From positions 1-6,580 of the forward strand of contig JAJTBL010000106.1 in assembly GCA_021286925.1 (NCBI GenBank): 6,580 bases of DNA. Direction: 5' to 3'. The notes under the pieces are model-generated. The model ran no database searches. It was given only the letters and a program-made list of their open reading frames with translations, and was not told the origin of the DNA. Below are positions 6,085 to 6,580 of the stretch, piece after piece; positions within the stretch are counted from its first letter, which is position 1; every line of letters begins with the position of its first letter. Source of the stretch: Spirochaetia bacterium (GTDB taxonomy: Bacteria; Spirochaetota; Spirochaetia; Treponematales; Rectinemataceae). The position numbers and the translations under genes are program-made.

Positions 6085-6580
6085 GCGGTTCAGGCGGTCA
6101 GGGGCTTCTGCTTGCCGGCATCGTGCTGGCAGAATCCGCCATCCTCGATGGCAAAAATGCTGTCCAGACCCAGAGCTATGGGCCTGAAGCCCGGGGCGGC
6201 TCCAGCAAGGCCGAAGTTGTCATCTCCGATACCGATATCGACTATCCAAAGGCAACCGATCCCGATTACCTCCTGGCTCTGACCAATGACGCTTATAAAA
6301 CCTACGGCAAACTGATGACCAAGGGCACAATTATCATTGACGATTCTGTCACGCAGGATCCGGAAATCACGGCAAAGACAATCAGCCTCCCTATTCTCGA
6401 GACAGCTGCCAAAAAAGTTGGCAAAACGGTAGTTGCAAATATTGTCGCGCTCGGTGTTCTGGGCGGCATATCGCGCATCGCTTCCGTTGACTCCATGAAA
6501 GCTGCTGTCAAGGCACGGGTTCCTAAGGGCACTGACGAACTCAACCTGAAAGCCCTGCAAGCCGGACTTGACCTCGTCGC
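6063..6580 (+). CDS. korC: 2-oxoglutarate:ferredoxin oxidoreductase gamma subunit (3' end beyond window)
   Basis: The gamma subunit of 2-oxoacid:ferredoxin oxidoreductases contributes to CoA binding at the alpha/beta active site. The frame is open from ATG 6063 to the window end, giving 172 residues; KorC proteins are usually about 180-190, so only the last few are missing. SGSGGQGLLLAG (8-19) and QSYGPEARGGSSKAEVVIS (37-55) are the two family hallmarks, and KTVVANIVALGVLGG (about 124-138) is the conserved hydrophobic strand-helix. AAAGGAGG (6046-6053) lies 9 nt before the ATG. The start is 22 bp inside korB, in another frame, continuing the overlap pattern of the operon. No stop or terminator is visible, so further operon genes cannot be excluded. 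Confidence 0.93.
   Translation, partial: MRVEFRLSGSGGQGLLLAGIVLAESAILDGKNAVQTQSYGPEARGGSSKAEVVISDTDIDYPKATDPDYLLALTNDAYKTYGKLMTKGTIIIDDSVTQDPEITAKTISLPILETAAKKVGKTVVANIVALGVLGGISRIASVDSMKAAVKARVPKGTDELNLKALQAGLDLV

Noticed and set aside
6090..6560. 156-codon minus-strand ORF at the window end
   Set aside because: It is antisense to korC, whose plus-strand frame shows clear gamma-subunit motifs throughout.

Overview
The window looks like an ordinary bacterial chromosome segment carrying central metabolism and nutrient uptake genes. Three things suggest an anaerobic or microaerophilic bacterium: a four-subunit ferredoxin-dependent 2-oxoacid oxidoreductase, a biotin-dependent carboxyltransferase subunit of the PycB/OadA/transcarboxylase 5S type, and a phosphate ABC permease pair. 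The genes are tightly packed with strong Shine-Dalgarno sequences, and the two best promoters match the sigma-70 consensus. Base composition is balanced and similar across the genes. A syntrophic or sulfate-reducing type lineage is plausible, but the phylum cannot be fixed from this sequence. I see no mobile element, CRISPR array, tRNA, rRNA or phage gene.

Layout. Positions 1-1623 (+): the 3' part of pstC, then complete pstA, overlapping by 11 bp; these are the two membrane subunits of the high-affinity phosphate importer. Positions 1624-1698: a short convergent gap holding a strong rho-independent terminator that serves the minus-strand gene. Positions 1699-3495 (-): a 598-residue carboxyltransferase without a biotinyl domain. 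It has an extra block of about 50 residues and an Ala/Pro-rich tail. Positions 3496-3822: a 327-bp divergent intergenic region with two near-consensus promoters pointing outward, a 9-bp inverted repeat pair between and within them, and a leader of about 110 nt (possibly holding a 26-codon ORF) before the plus-strand operon. Positions 3823-6580 (+): korD-korA-korB-korC (the same order as oorDABC), each gene overlapping the next; korC runs off the window end.

How the genes fit together. KorDABC should interconvert 2-oxoglutarate + CoA and succinyl-CoA + CO2 with ferredoxin as electron carrier. The divergent carboxyltransferase subunit should carboxylate or decarboxylate a C3/C4 acid (pyruvate/oxaloacetate) with a biotin carrier protein encoded elsewhere. 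Both feed the C4/C5 part of the TCA cycle, so shared control from the common intergenic region is reasonable, but this is inference. The pst genes are a separate, convergent unit; pstB does not follow pstA here.

No clearly novel system is visible. The points most worth a second look are the inverted-repeat pair between the divergent promoters, the unusual architecture of the carboxyltransferase, and the leader of the kor operon.
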